64,000 bases of DNA from Cellulomonas persica (lineage in GTDB: Bacteria; Actinomycetota; Actinomycetes; Actinomycetales; Cellulomonadaceae): contig NZ_BJUA01000012.1 of the NCBI RefSeq assembly GCF_007989825.1, positions 41,150-105,149 of the forward strand. Direction: 5' to 3'. Positions 42,703 to 50,039 of the stretch are shown here, one piece after another (the first letter of the stretch is position 1; the number at the start of each line of letters is the position of its first letter). The notes under the pieces are model-generated. The model ran no database searches and was not told the origin of the DNA. It worked only from the letters and a program-made list of their open reading frames with translations. Both the position numbers and the translations under genes were made by a program.

Positions 42703-43901
42703 GCGCGCTCCTCGCCCCACGCCTGCGCCGCGGTCTCGACCCGCGCGAGGAGCGCCGCGATCTCGTCGGGCGTGCGCCCCGCGGCGGCCAGGCCGGCGAC
42801 GAACATCGAGATCGGCACCGCGGGACGCGCGACCGAGTGCGCGACCTCGCCCGCGAGCGCCAGGATGCGGTCGACGTCCACGAGTGCCGGGTCGACGGTC
42901 AGGGTGCTCGCCAGGTGCTCGACCCACTCCGGCAGGTCGGCGCCCGGCCCACGACGAGGATCACTCACAGCGCGCTCCTTCACTCCCGGGGCTGATCCCC
43001 TGATCGTGCCATCGTCCGGGTGGACTTCCGCTCGCTCAGCGAGCGCTTCCCCACCCAGAGGGGCGCCGACCCGGCCCGCGGGCGTCGGGGCGCGCTCGGT
43101 GAAGGCGGGGCGTTGCGCGAGCGTGAGCTCCGCGTCCAGGCGGTGCACCGCGGGCCACGTGTCGGCGTCGGCCGCGGCACCGCCCGGGTCCGGGACGTCC
43201 GCGAACGTCAGGGGCGCGACGAGGCGGCGGACCGATGCGTCGCGCACCCCGCCCTGCCCGTCACGCAGGGCAGCGACCGCGCGGCGGAGCGCACCGAGCC
43301 GGTACGCCGCGACCAGGTGCTGCGGCCGGCCCTCGTCGTCCACGAGCCGAGCCCCGTCCACGTCAGGCCGCCGAGCGGCCGCGACGAGCGCCGGCACCGC
43401 CAGACCCGCGCGCGGCACGTCGCACGCCAGGACGACGACCACGTCGTCGGCGTCGCTCGCGGCCGTCGTGGCGCGCCTGTCCACGCCCCCCGGATCGCTC
43501 CCCTGTCCACCGGCTCGCTCGTGGTGCCGACGGTCCTGGTCCTCGCCGAGGGCTCCGTCGTCCGGTCCGGCGGGCGGCGTGTGCGCGGGATGCGCGTCGA
43601 GGGCCGCGACACCCGCGGCGATGCCCGCGACCGGGCCGCCGAGAGGCGGGTCCTCCAGCGCCATGAGCACGCCCGGGCGGACCTGGGCGTCGGGCGCGAC
43701 GAGCACGCGTCGGCGGGCGCCCGCGACGGCCGCGAGCACGTGGTCGACGAGCGCGCGCCCCGCGACGACGACCTCGGGCTTCACCACCCCCGCCTCGGCA
43801 CCCCCGAGCCGTCGTCCCGCACCGCCCGCGAGCACGATCGCGTCCCACGCGCCGCGCCCCTCGTCGGGACGCGGCTCGTGGGGACGGGGCTCGTCGGGCA
43901 C
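42699..43901 (-). CDS. MobA-like molybdenum cofactor guanylyltransferase fused to DUF6457
   Basis: A 400-residue two-part protein. Residues about 20-285 are a MobA-type nucleotidyltransferase with IVLAGGAGRRLGGAEAGVVKP, DVVVVLACDVPRAG and PQHLVAAYR. A 45-residue disordered acidic insert (about 108-150) lies before the DVP motif. Residues about 315-400 form a helical DUF6457 domain (DLPEWVEHLASTLTVDP...AWGEERA), often linked to Moco genes. An internal GTG at 42968 with AAGGAG upstream could also give DUF6457 alone (89 aa). GTG 43901 starts two bases after the moaC stop. Confidence 0.85.
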   Translation of the reverse strand: MPDEPRPHEPRPDEGRGAWDAIVLAGGAGRRLGGAEAGVVKPEVVVAGRALVDHVLAAVAGARRRVLVAPDAQVRPGVLMALEDPPLGGPVAGIAAGVAALDAHPAHTPPAGPDDGALGEDQDRRHHERAGGQGSDPGGVDRRATTAASDADDVVVVLACDVPRAGLAVPALVAAARRPDVDGARLVDDEGRPQHLVAAYRLGALRRAVAALRDGQGGVRDASVRRLVAPLTFADVPDPGGAAADADTWPAVHRLDAELTLAQRPAFTERAPTPAGRVGAPLGGEALAERAEVHPDDGTIRGSAPGVKERAVSDPRRGPGADLPEWVEHLASTLTVDPALVDVDRILALAGEVAHSVARPAVPISMFVAGLAAAGRTPDEIAALLARVETAAQAWGEERA

Positions 43902-43902
43902 G

Positions 43903-44376
43903 TCAGGACTCCCGGTGCCAGTCGCCCGACTTGCCGCCCGTCTTCGCCTCGAGCCGCACGTCCGCGATGCGCACGGACTTGTCGAGCCCCTTGACCATGT
44001 CGACGACCGCGAGCGCGGCGACGCTCACGGCGGTGAGCGCCTCCATCTCGACACCCGTGCGATCGGCGGTGCGGACGGTCGCGGCGATCCGGACGCCGTC
44101 GTCGTCGATCGACAGGTCCACGACCGCTCCGTGCACGCCGATCACGTGCGCGAGCGGCAGCAGCTCGGGCGTGCGCTTGGCCGCCGCGATGCCCGCGATC
44201 CGCGCGACCGCGAGCACGTCGCCCTTGGGGACGGACCCGTCGCGCAGCGCGGCGACGACCTCCGGCCCGCAGGCGACCAGGCCCGACGCGGTCGCGGACC
44301 GGACCGTCGGCTGCTTCTCGGTGACGTCGACCATGCGTGCGTGGCCGCTCGCGTCGAGGTGCGTGAACTCGCTCAT
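43903..44376 (-). CDS. moaC: Cyclic pyranopterin monophosphate synthase MoaC
   Basis: A 157-residue MoaC, which completes cPMP formation after MoaA. Typical features are FTHLDASGHARMVDVTEK, GDVLAVARIAGIAAAKRTPELLPLAHV with the catalytic Lys-Arg/His region, GVEMEALTAVSVAALAVVDMVKG and the end KTGGKSGDW. ATG 44376 overlaps the moeA stop (ATGA), so both are coupled. Confidence 0.96.
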   Translation of the reverse strand: MSEFTHLDASGHARMVDVTEKQPTVRSATASGLVACGPEVVAALRDGSVPKGDVLAVARIAGIAAAKRTPELLPLAHVIGVHGAVVDLSIDDDGVRIAATVRTADRTGVEMEALTAVSVAALAVVDMVKGLDKSVRIADVRLEAKTGGKSGDWHRES

Positions 44377-45734
44377 GTCCAGAAGACCTCCAGGGTGTCG
44401 CCGGCGTGGACCTCGTCCACGTGGGCGGGCACGATCGCCAGTCCGTGCGCGAGCGCCAGCCGCGCGACGAGGTGGGAGCCCGACCCGCGCGCGGTGGCGC
44501 GGCTGACGCGTGGCCGGTCGCCGGCGGCGGGGGCCGGGCCGGCGGGCGCACCGTCGGTGGGCGTGCCGGCGGTGGGCGTGCCGGCGGTGGGCGTGCCGGC
44601 GGTGGGCATGCGGCGGACCGGCATGAGCTGTGCGCGGCCGGGCGGGGTGCGCCAGCCCTCGTCGGCCACCGCGAGCGTGCGCGGGCGTTCCACCTCGGCC
44701 AGGCCCAGCATCCGGCGGATCGCGGGCCGCACGAACACCTCGAACGACGCGTACGAGCTCACAGGGTTGCCGGGCAGCGTCCAGATCGGGGTGCCGCCGG
44801 GGAGTCGACCCAGGCCCTGCGGCTTGCCCGGCTGGACCGCGACGGGCACGAACTCGACCCCGGGCTCGTCGGCGAGCGCGGCCTTGACCACGTCGAACGC
44901 GCCCACGCTGACCCCGCCGGACGTCACGATCCCGTCGACGGTGCCGTGCTCGCCCGCGTCGAGCGCGACGAGCAGGCGGTGCAGCGCGTCGGCGTCGTCG
45001 GGGACCGGCCCGAGCCGCAGCGCGTCCGCGCCCGCGTCGCGCACGGCCGCCGCGAGCAGCCACGAGTTGGAGTCGGGGATCTGGCCGCGGCGCAGCTCGG
45101 CACCCGGCGGGACGAGCTCGTCGCCCGTCGAGACGACGGCGATCCGCGGGCGTCGGTGCACGACGAGGCTCGCGCGGCCCACCGAGGCCGCCGCGGCCAC
45201 GTGCGCCGGACCGACGACGTCGCCCGCCCGCAGCACGGTGTCGCCTGCGACCGCGTCCTCGCCTGCTCGTCGGACGTGCGCCCCGGGCGTGACCGCCGCC
45301 CGCACCTCGACGTGCGTGCCGGGACCCGCCCACCGGTGGGCGGCCGGCTCGTGCGTCGTGGCGGCTCGCATCCCGTCGTCAGGGACGGTCGTCTGCTCGA
45401 CGGGCACCACCGCGTCCGCACCGGGAGGCACGGGCGCACCGGTCATGATCCGGACCGCCGTCCCGGGGGCGACCACGGGCTCGTCGGGCGACCCCGCCGC
45501 GACGTCCGCGACGACGCGCAGCGCGACCGGGCCGTCCGCGCCCGCCGTCGCGACGTCCGCCGCGCGAACCGCGTAGCCGTCCATCGCCGAGTTGTCCCAG
45601 CGCGGGAGCGCCGACGGTGTGGTCACGTCGACCGCGAGCACCAGCCCCAGCGCGTCCAGCAGCGGGACCTCGATGGCCGGCAGCGGCGCCGCCAGCGCGA
45701 GCGTCGCCGCCCGGTGCTCGTCGAGCCCCCGCAC
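44373..45734 (-). CDS. moeA: Molybdopterin molybdenumtransferase MoeA
   Basis: A 453-residue MoeA, which inserts molybdate into adenylated molybdopterin. Domains are in usual order: PLLDALGLVLAVDV, LPRWDNSAMDGYAVRA, IMTGAPVPPGADAVVPVE, the MPT-binding IAVVSTGDELV, TSGGVSVGAFD and LPGNPVSSYASFEVFVRP. Domain IV is interrupted at about residues 376-400 by a PTAGT repeat loop coded by 15-bp repeats. GTG 45734 is chosen because GAGAGGGG lies five bases before it; the long upstream extension is not MoeA-like. Confidence 0.95.
   Translation of the reverse strand: MRGLDEHRAATLALAAPLPAIEVPLLDALGLVLAVDVTTPSALPRWDNSAMDGYAVRAADVATAGADGPVALRVVADVAAGSPDEPVVAPGTAVRIMTGAPVPPGADAVVPVEQTTVPDDGMRAATTHEPAAHRWAGPGTHVEVRAAVTPGAHVRRAGEDAVAGDTVLRAGDVVGPAHVAAAASVGRASLVVHRRPRIAVVSTGDELVPPGAELRRGQIPDSNSWLLAAAVRDAGADALRLGPVPDDADALHRLLVALDAGEHGTVDGIVTSGGVSVGAFDVVKAALADEPGVEFVPVAVQPGKPQGLGRLPGGTPIWTLPGNPVSSYASFEVFVRPAIRRMLGLAEVERPRTLAVADEGWRTPPGRAQLMPVRRMPTAGTPTAGTPTAGTPTDGAPAGPAPAAGDRPRVSRATARGSGSHLVARLALAHGLAIVPAHVDEVHAGDTLEVFWT
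44551..44610. repeat. 15-bp in-frame tandem repeat inside moeA
   Basis: Four copies of ccggcggtgggcgtg (first with one change, last with one change) encode PTAGT repeats in a surface loop of MoeA. A shorter degenerate unit precedes them at 44539-44550. Confidence 0.9.
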
Positions 45735-45805
45735 GTGTACCCCTCTCGTCGTCGCCCGATCGTCCCACGCCCACACCCCCACGCGGCACGCCACCCAGCC
45801 CCGCA

Positions 45806-45867
45806 CCGCGTGACGCTCCGCTGCCTCCCGCCGCGTGACGCTCCCCACCTCTCGCCGCGTGACGCTC
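45806..45867. repeat. Three direct repeats upstream of moeA
   Basis: The 13-14-base sequence CCGCGTGACGCTC(C) occurs at 45806-45819, 45831-45844 and 45855-45867, spaced 24-25 bp, in the 193-bp gap between the moeZ stop and the moeA start. The phasing (about 2.3 helical turns) would suit a regulator binding site, but no regulator is known. Confidence 0.7.
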
Positions 45868-45927
45868 GCCTCTCACGCCCGCGATCCGCCACATCGCATC
45901 GAGGCAGCGAGGGCCGTGCGCGACGGC

Positions 45928-47118
45928 TCAGGCCGGGGTGCGGGAGCGCCAGGCGACGATGCCGCCGGTCAGGCTCGACGCGTCGACACCCGCCGCGCGC
46001 AGCACCTGCGCCGCCGCGTGCGAGCGCGCCCCCGCGTGGCACACGACGACCACTCGCGGCCCGTGCGACCAGGCGCGCAGCGCGGAGCCGTCGAGCACCG
46101 TCGCGAGCGGCACGGGCACGGCACCGGGGAACGCGGCGGCGGCGATCTCGTGCGGCTCGCGCACGTCGACGACGACGACCTCGTCGTCCGGGTCCGCGAG
46201 GCGCGCCGCGAGCTCGTCGACCCCGACGAGCGGCACGTCGTCGTCGCCCCCGGCCGACCCGGTGCTCGGCGAGGGACGTGCGACCGCGACCGCCTCGGGC
46301 CATCGCGCCGCCCGCGCTCTCGGTGCTCCCGGAGGCGACGAGGCGGCCGCGCGTGATGACGGCGCGAGCGGGACCTCGGTCCACCGCGAGCGCAGCGCGT
46401 CGAGCACGAGCACCCGGCCGATCAATGGCTCGCCCAGCCCGCACACGAGCTTGAGCACCTCCGTCGCCATGAGCGACCCGACCTGACCGCACAGCGCACC
46501 GAGCACGCCGGCCTCCGCGCACGAGGGCACCTCGTCGGGCCGCGGCTCGACCGGGAACAGGTCCCGCAACGTGACGCCGCCGCCGGGCGCCGCGGACCAG
46601 AACACCGAGACCTGCGCGTCGAACCGCAGCACCGAGCCCCACACCACGGGGATGCCGAGCTCGGCGGCCGCGTCGCTGACCAGGTAGCGCGTCGGGAAGT
46701 TGTCGGTGCCGTCGACGACGAGGTCGTACCCGCCGAGGATCTCGGTCGCGTTGTCGCTGGTCAGGCGCACGGGGTGCGGGACGACGACGATGCTCGGGTC
46801 CAGGTCGTGCACCGCGTCGCGGGCCGAGTCCACCTTGGACCGCCCCACGTCCGACGAGCCGTGGATGACCTGTCGCTGCAGGTTCGACACGTCGACGACG
46901 TCGTCGTCCACGATCCCGAGCGTCCCCACGCCCGCCGCGGCGAGGTACTGCAGCACGGGCGCGCCGAGGCCACCGGCACCGAGTACGCACACGCGCGCGG
47001 ACCGCAGGCGGCGCTGCCCGACGAGCCCGATCCCCGGCAGCAGCAGGTGCCGCGAGCCGCGGGCCATCTGCTCCGCGGTCAGCTCCGCCACCGGCTCGAC
47101 GAGCGCTGGAATCCCCAC
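45928..47118 (-). CDS. moeZ: Adenylyltransferase/sulfurtransferase MoeZ
   Basis: A 396-residue E1-like enzyme. The ThiF/MoeB domain has RVCVLGAGGLGAPVLQYLAAAGVG, VDVSNLQRQVIH, DGTDNFPTRYL and CAEAGVLGALCG. After a disordered linker (about residues 255-300) a rhodanese domain ends it, with VVVDVREPHE and the active loop CHAGARS (Cys about 363). It activates MoaD and related carriers and gives them sulfur. GTG 47118 lies six bases after TAGGTT (47125-47130), so it is probably leaderless. It is transcribed toward moeA but separated by 193 bp. Confidence 0.93.
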   Translation of the reverse strand: MGIPALVEPVAELTAEQMARGSRHLLLPGIGLVGQRRLRSARVCVLGAGGLGAPVLQYLAAAGVGTLGIVDDDVVDVSNLQRQVIHGSSDVGRSKVDSARDAVHDLDPSIVVVPHPVRLTSDNATEILGGYDLVVDGTDNFPTRYLVSDAAAELGIPVVWGSVLRFDAQVSVFWSAAPGGGVTLRDLFPVEPRPDEVPSCAEAGVLGALCGQVGSLMATEVLKLVCGLGEPLIGRVLVLDALRSRWTEVPLAPSSRAAASSPPGAPRARAARWPEAVAVARPSPSTGSAGGDDDVPLVGVDELAARLADPDDEVVVVDVREPHEIAAAAFPGAVPVPLATVLDGSALRAWSHGPRVVVVCHAGARSHAAAQVLRAAGVDASSLTGGIVAWRSRTPA

Positions 47119-47218
47119 ACCCCCAACCTACGTCCCGCCGACCCCAGCGATCGCTCCGGCCACCGCGCCCCCTCCTGGAGCACACGCCGGCGGCGGTGCG
47201 TCGGGTGACGTGGCTGGG

Positions 47219-47653
47219 TCAGTCGAAGTCGAGCAGGTCGCCCAGCCACGACTCACGCTTCTTCTTGCGGCGGTAGCGAGGGTCGTCGTAGCGAGGGTCC
47301 GACGACCCGTAGCGCGTCCGCTCGTCGTAGCGCGCGTCGTCGGGCCGGCGTCCGTAGCCGCGCTCGTCGTACCCGCGCTCGTCGCGGCGAGGCTCCGCGA
47401 AGCGCGGGTCGGGGTAGGCGGCGCGCGTGTCGCCGGGCGGCGTGCCGTAGGCCGGGGCGGGCGGCGCTGCGGTGGGCGGGACGGCGGACCCGGGGACGGG
47501 GGTCGACGACGCCGCCTGCGCGGCGGCTCGGTCGAGGATCTTGTCGAGCTCGCCGCGGTCGAGCCACACGCCACGGCAGCTCGGGCAGTAGTCGATCTCG
47601 ACGCCCTGCCGTTCGGACATCACGAGCTCGGCCTGGTCGACGGGGCACTTCAT
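47219..47653 (-). CDS. TFIIB-type zinc-ribbon protein
   Basis: A 144-residue protein. The N-terminal domain (residues 1-42) has MKCPVDQAELV and IDYCPSCRGVWLDRGELDKIL, the zf-TFIIB pattern. The rest is a disordered stretch rich in Pro, Tyr, Arg and Asp with repeated RYD/RDERGYDERGY units and an RRKKKRESWLGDLLDFD end, in which the last amphipathic residues are conserved in similar proteins. CAGGAGCG precedes ATG 47653. The function is unknown; a protein-interaction or assembly role is only a guess. Confidence 0.85.
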   Translation of the reverse strand: MKCPVDQAELVMSERQGVEIDYCPSCRGVWLDRGELDKILDRAAAQAASSTPVPGSAVPPTAAPPAPAYGTPPGDTRAAYPDPRFAEPRRDERGYDERGYGRRPDDARYDERTRYGSSDPRYDDPRYRRKKKRESWLGDLLDFD

Positions 47654-47783
47654 GGCGCGCTCCTGAGAGGTAGGTCAGCTGACGTCACACCAACGAGCGA
47701 CCACCGCGCGGCGTGCCCGCTTCGTCGGACCCAGGCTCCGAGGTCCGCGGTGCGCCGTCCGCTCGCCGCGCGCAGCGCACGGG

Positions 47784-48950
47784 CTACAGGGTGTGCTGCC
47801 AGGCGACGATGCGGTCGACCGCCTCGCGGACCACCTCGACCGACGACGCGAAGGACAGCCGCACGTACCGCGACCCGTCGACCGGGTCGAAGTCGGTGCC
47901 GGGCGTGAGGGCGACGCCCGCCTCGTCGAGCAGGCGGGCGCACCAGGTGATCGAGTCGAGCCCCGACGCGGACACGTCGCCGTACAGGTAGAACGCGCCG
48001 TCGGCGGGTGCGACGTGCGTCCACCCGAGCTCCGGCAGCCGCGAGAGCAGCAGCTCGCGCGCACCCGCGTACCGCTCGACGTTCTCACGCGCGGCGGCCA
48101 TGCCCTCCGGGGAGAACGCGGCGACGCCCGCGTGCTGCGCGAGCGCGGGCGGGCACAGCGCGACGTTGCCCGCGAGGGCGTCGACGGGCGCGACCAGGTC
48201 GTCGGGCAGGACGAGCCAGCCGAGCCGCCAGCCCGTCATCGCCCAGTACTTGGAGAACGAGTTCACGACGACCGCGCCGTCGTCGAGGTAGCGCGCGGCG
48301 GTCGCGACCTCGGCGTCGGTGTAGGTGATGCCGTGGTAGATCTCGTCGCTCACGAGGCGCACGCCGTGCTCGCCGCACCAACGGGCGAGGGCCGCGAGCT
48401 CGTCGGCGTCGATCATGGTGCCGGTCGGGTTCGCGGGTGACGCGACGACGAGCCCGTCGAGCGGCTGCGCGGCGTGCGCGGCCTCGAGCATCGCGACGGT
48501 CGGCTGGAACCGGGTCTGCGGGCCGGCGGGCAGCTCGACGACCTCGCACCCGAGCGCCGCGAGGATGTTCGTGTACGCGGGGTACCCGGGCCGGGCGAGC
48601 GCGACGCGGTCGCCGACGTCGAACGCCGCGAGGAACGTCAGCATGAACCCGCCCGACGAACCCGTGGTCACCGCGATGCGCGCGGGGTCGAGCGTGACGC
48701 CGTACCAGCTGCCGTAGTGCGCGGCGATCGCGGCGCGCAGCCCCGGCGCACCGAGCGCCTCGGTGTAGCCGAGGTCGCCGCCGGTCAGCAGCTCGACGGC
48801 GCGCTGCCGCACCACGTCCGACGCGCCCGTCGCGGGCTCACCCGCGCAGAGGTTGAGCACGTCCTCGCCGGCGGCTCGCCGGGCGTTGGCGGCGGCGATG
48901 ATCTCCATGACGGCGAACGGCGGCACGTGCGCGCGGGAGGCAACCTTCAC
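47784..48950 (-). CDS. Class I/II PLP-dependent aminotransferase
   Basis: A 388-residue fold-type I aminotransferase. Motifs are LNLCAGEPATGA, YTEALGAPGLRAAIA, TTGSSGGFMLTFLAAFD, ARPGYPAYTNIL, VASPANPTGTM, SDEIYHGI, the PLP-lysine SFSKYWAMTGWRLGW and the C-terminal YVRLSFASS with the substrate-carboxylate Arg. The family includes aspartate and aromatic aminotransferases, and the amino-acid substrate is not clear. GTG 48950 is chosen; CAGGAT lies six bases upstream as a possible -10 of a leaderless mRNA. Confidence 0.88.
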   Translation of the reverse strand: MKVASRAHVPPFAVMEIIAAANARRAAGEDVLNLCAGEPATGASDVVRQRAVELLTGGDLGYTEALGAPGLRAAIAAHYGSWYGVTLDPARIAVTTGSSGGFMLTFLAAFDVGDRVALARPGYPAYTNILAALGCEVVELPAGPQTRFQPTVAMLEAAHAAQPLDGLVVASPANPTGTMIDADELAALARWCGEHGVRLVSDEIYHGITYTDAEVATAARYLDDGAVVVNSFSKYWAMTGWRLGWLVLPDDLVAPVDALAGNVALCPPALAQHAGVAAFSPEGMAAARENVERYAGARELLLSRLPELGWTHVAPADGAFYLYGDVSASGLDSITWCARLLDEAGVALTPGTDFDPVDGSRYVRLSFASSVEVVREAVDRIVAWQHTL

Positions 48951-49077
48951 GCCCCCATCCTGCCGTCCCACCCCCTGCCCGTGCCCGCCCCGCTCACACT
49001 CGTCGCACCACTCGCAGCCGCGGCGCCCGCGTCCGTCCGCGCGGTCGTCGACGCGGGGTGAGGGCGGGCGCGGTGGG

Positions 49078-49587
49078 TCAGGGGTGGAGGGTGGTGCGCA
49101 GGTGGGTCAGGACGCCGTCGGCGGCGGCCTCGATCTGGGTGAGGCAGTCCTCGAAGTCCTGCATGCCGCCGTACCAGGGGTCGTCGAGGTCGAGCACGTG
49201 CTCGGGCTCGCCCGGGCCGACGACGGGCGCGGCCGGGTCGAAGCGGCGCAGCAGGACGATGCGGTCGGCGGCGGCGGGCTCGGCCATGCGGCGCAGCGTG
49301 CGGGCGTGCTGCGCGGTCGCGACGAGGACGAGGTCGCGCGAGGCCAGCTCGGTCGCCGTGATGCGGTGCGCGCGGTGGCCGTCACCGGTCGGGTAGCCGC
49401 GGGCGGCGAGCACCGAGCGGGCGCGGCGGTCGACCGGGTTGCCGTGCTCCTCGTCGGACACGCCGGAGGAGTCGACGACGACCTCGTCGGCCAGACCCGC
49501 GGCCTCGAGCCGCTGCCTCAGGACGATCTCTGCCATGGGTGACCGGCAGATGTTGCCGGTGCACACCGTCATCACGCGATAGGTCAC
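49078..49587 (-). CDS. Low-molecular-weight protein-tyrosine phosphatase
   Basis: A 169-residue phosphatase with the P-loop CTGNICRS (CX5R, about residues 8-15), and the general-acid DLDDPWYGG (DP motif, about 132-140). The central VSDEEHGNPVDRRARSVLAARGYPTGDGHRAHRIT is typical for the family. It would dephosphorylate phosphotyrosine in proteins; no kinase is adjacent. The start is set at GTG 49587 (VTYRVMTVC) with CAGGAT upstream. ATG 49596 is an alternative. Confidence 0.9.
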   Translation of the reverse strand: MTYRVMTVCTGNICRSPMAEIVLRQRLEAAGLADEVVVDSSGVSDEEHGNPVDRRARSVLAARGYPTGDGHRAHRITATELASRDLVLVATAQHARTLRRMAEPAAADRIVLLRRFDPAAPVVGPGEPEHVLDLDDPWYGGMQDFEDCLTQIEAAADGVLTHLRTTLHP

Positions 49588-50039
49588 GCCGCACATCCTG
49601 GCGCACGGCCAGCACGACCGGGTTCCCACCGGCGCGTGCGCTGAGGACATGCGCACCCGACATGGGCAGACGACGCGCCCCGGCGCGCCGGGGGGCTCGC
49701 GGCGAGGCCGACGCGCGTCCGGGAGACGCCCGCCTCCACCTCGGCTTGACATCCCCTGTGACCGGCAGCAATCTGTGGGGACAGCGCCGGTGACACGAGT
49801 CAACGGACATTGCAGTCATGACCCGCTGCAGGTCGGCAGACCTGGCGCCTCGATGCGGAGGCGCACGTCGCAGGCGTTGTGAACCGGTGACCGACCCTCA
49901 CCGCTGCTCTCTCGGTCCGCCGCCCCGCAACGTCGCGCGGAGTCGGACCGATCCTGTCCGACGCCGTCCCCCTGACGGCCGTCGGTGACCAGTGCTGCCC
50001 GACGACGTCGTCCGGCAGCCGAGAAACGGAGACTGCCGG
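49588..50039. other. GH81 upstream region with a 21-bp palindrome
   Basis: No gene is seen in this 452-bp gap. It holds a perfect interrupted palindrome at 49942-49962 (GTCGGAC, 7-nt spacer, GTCCGAC), about 78 bp before the GH81 start, a plausible regulator-binding site or hairpin. TTGACA at 49746-49751 resembles a -35 box, but no good -10 follows. The region is less GC-rich than the coding DNA around it. Confidence 0.55.

Noticed and set aside
49746..49774. TTGACA as a -35 box for the GH81 gene.
   Set aside because: No acceptable -10 sequence follows at 16-18 bp, and the site is nearly 300 bp from the start codon.
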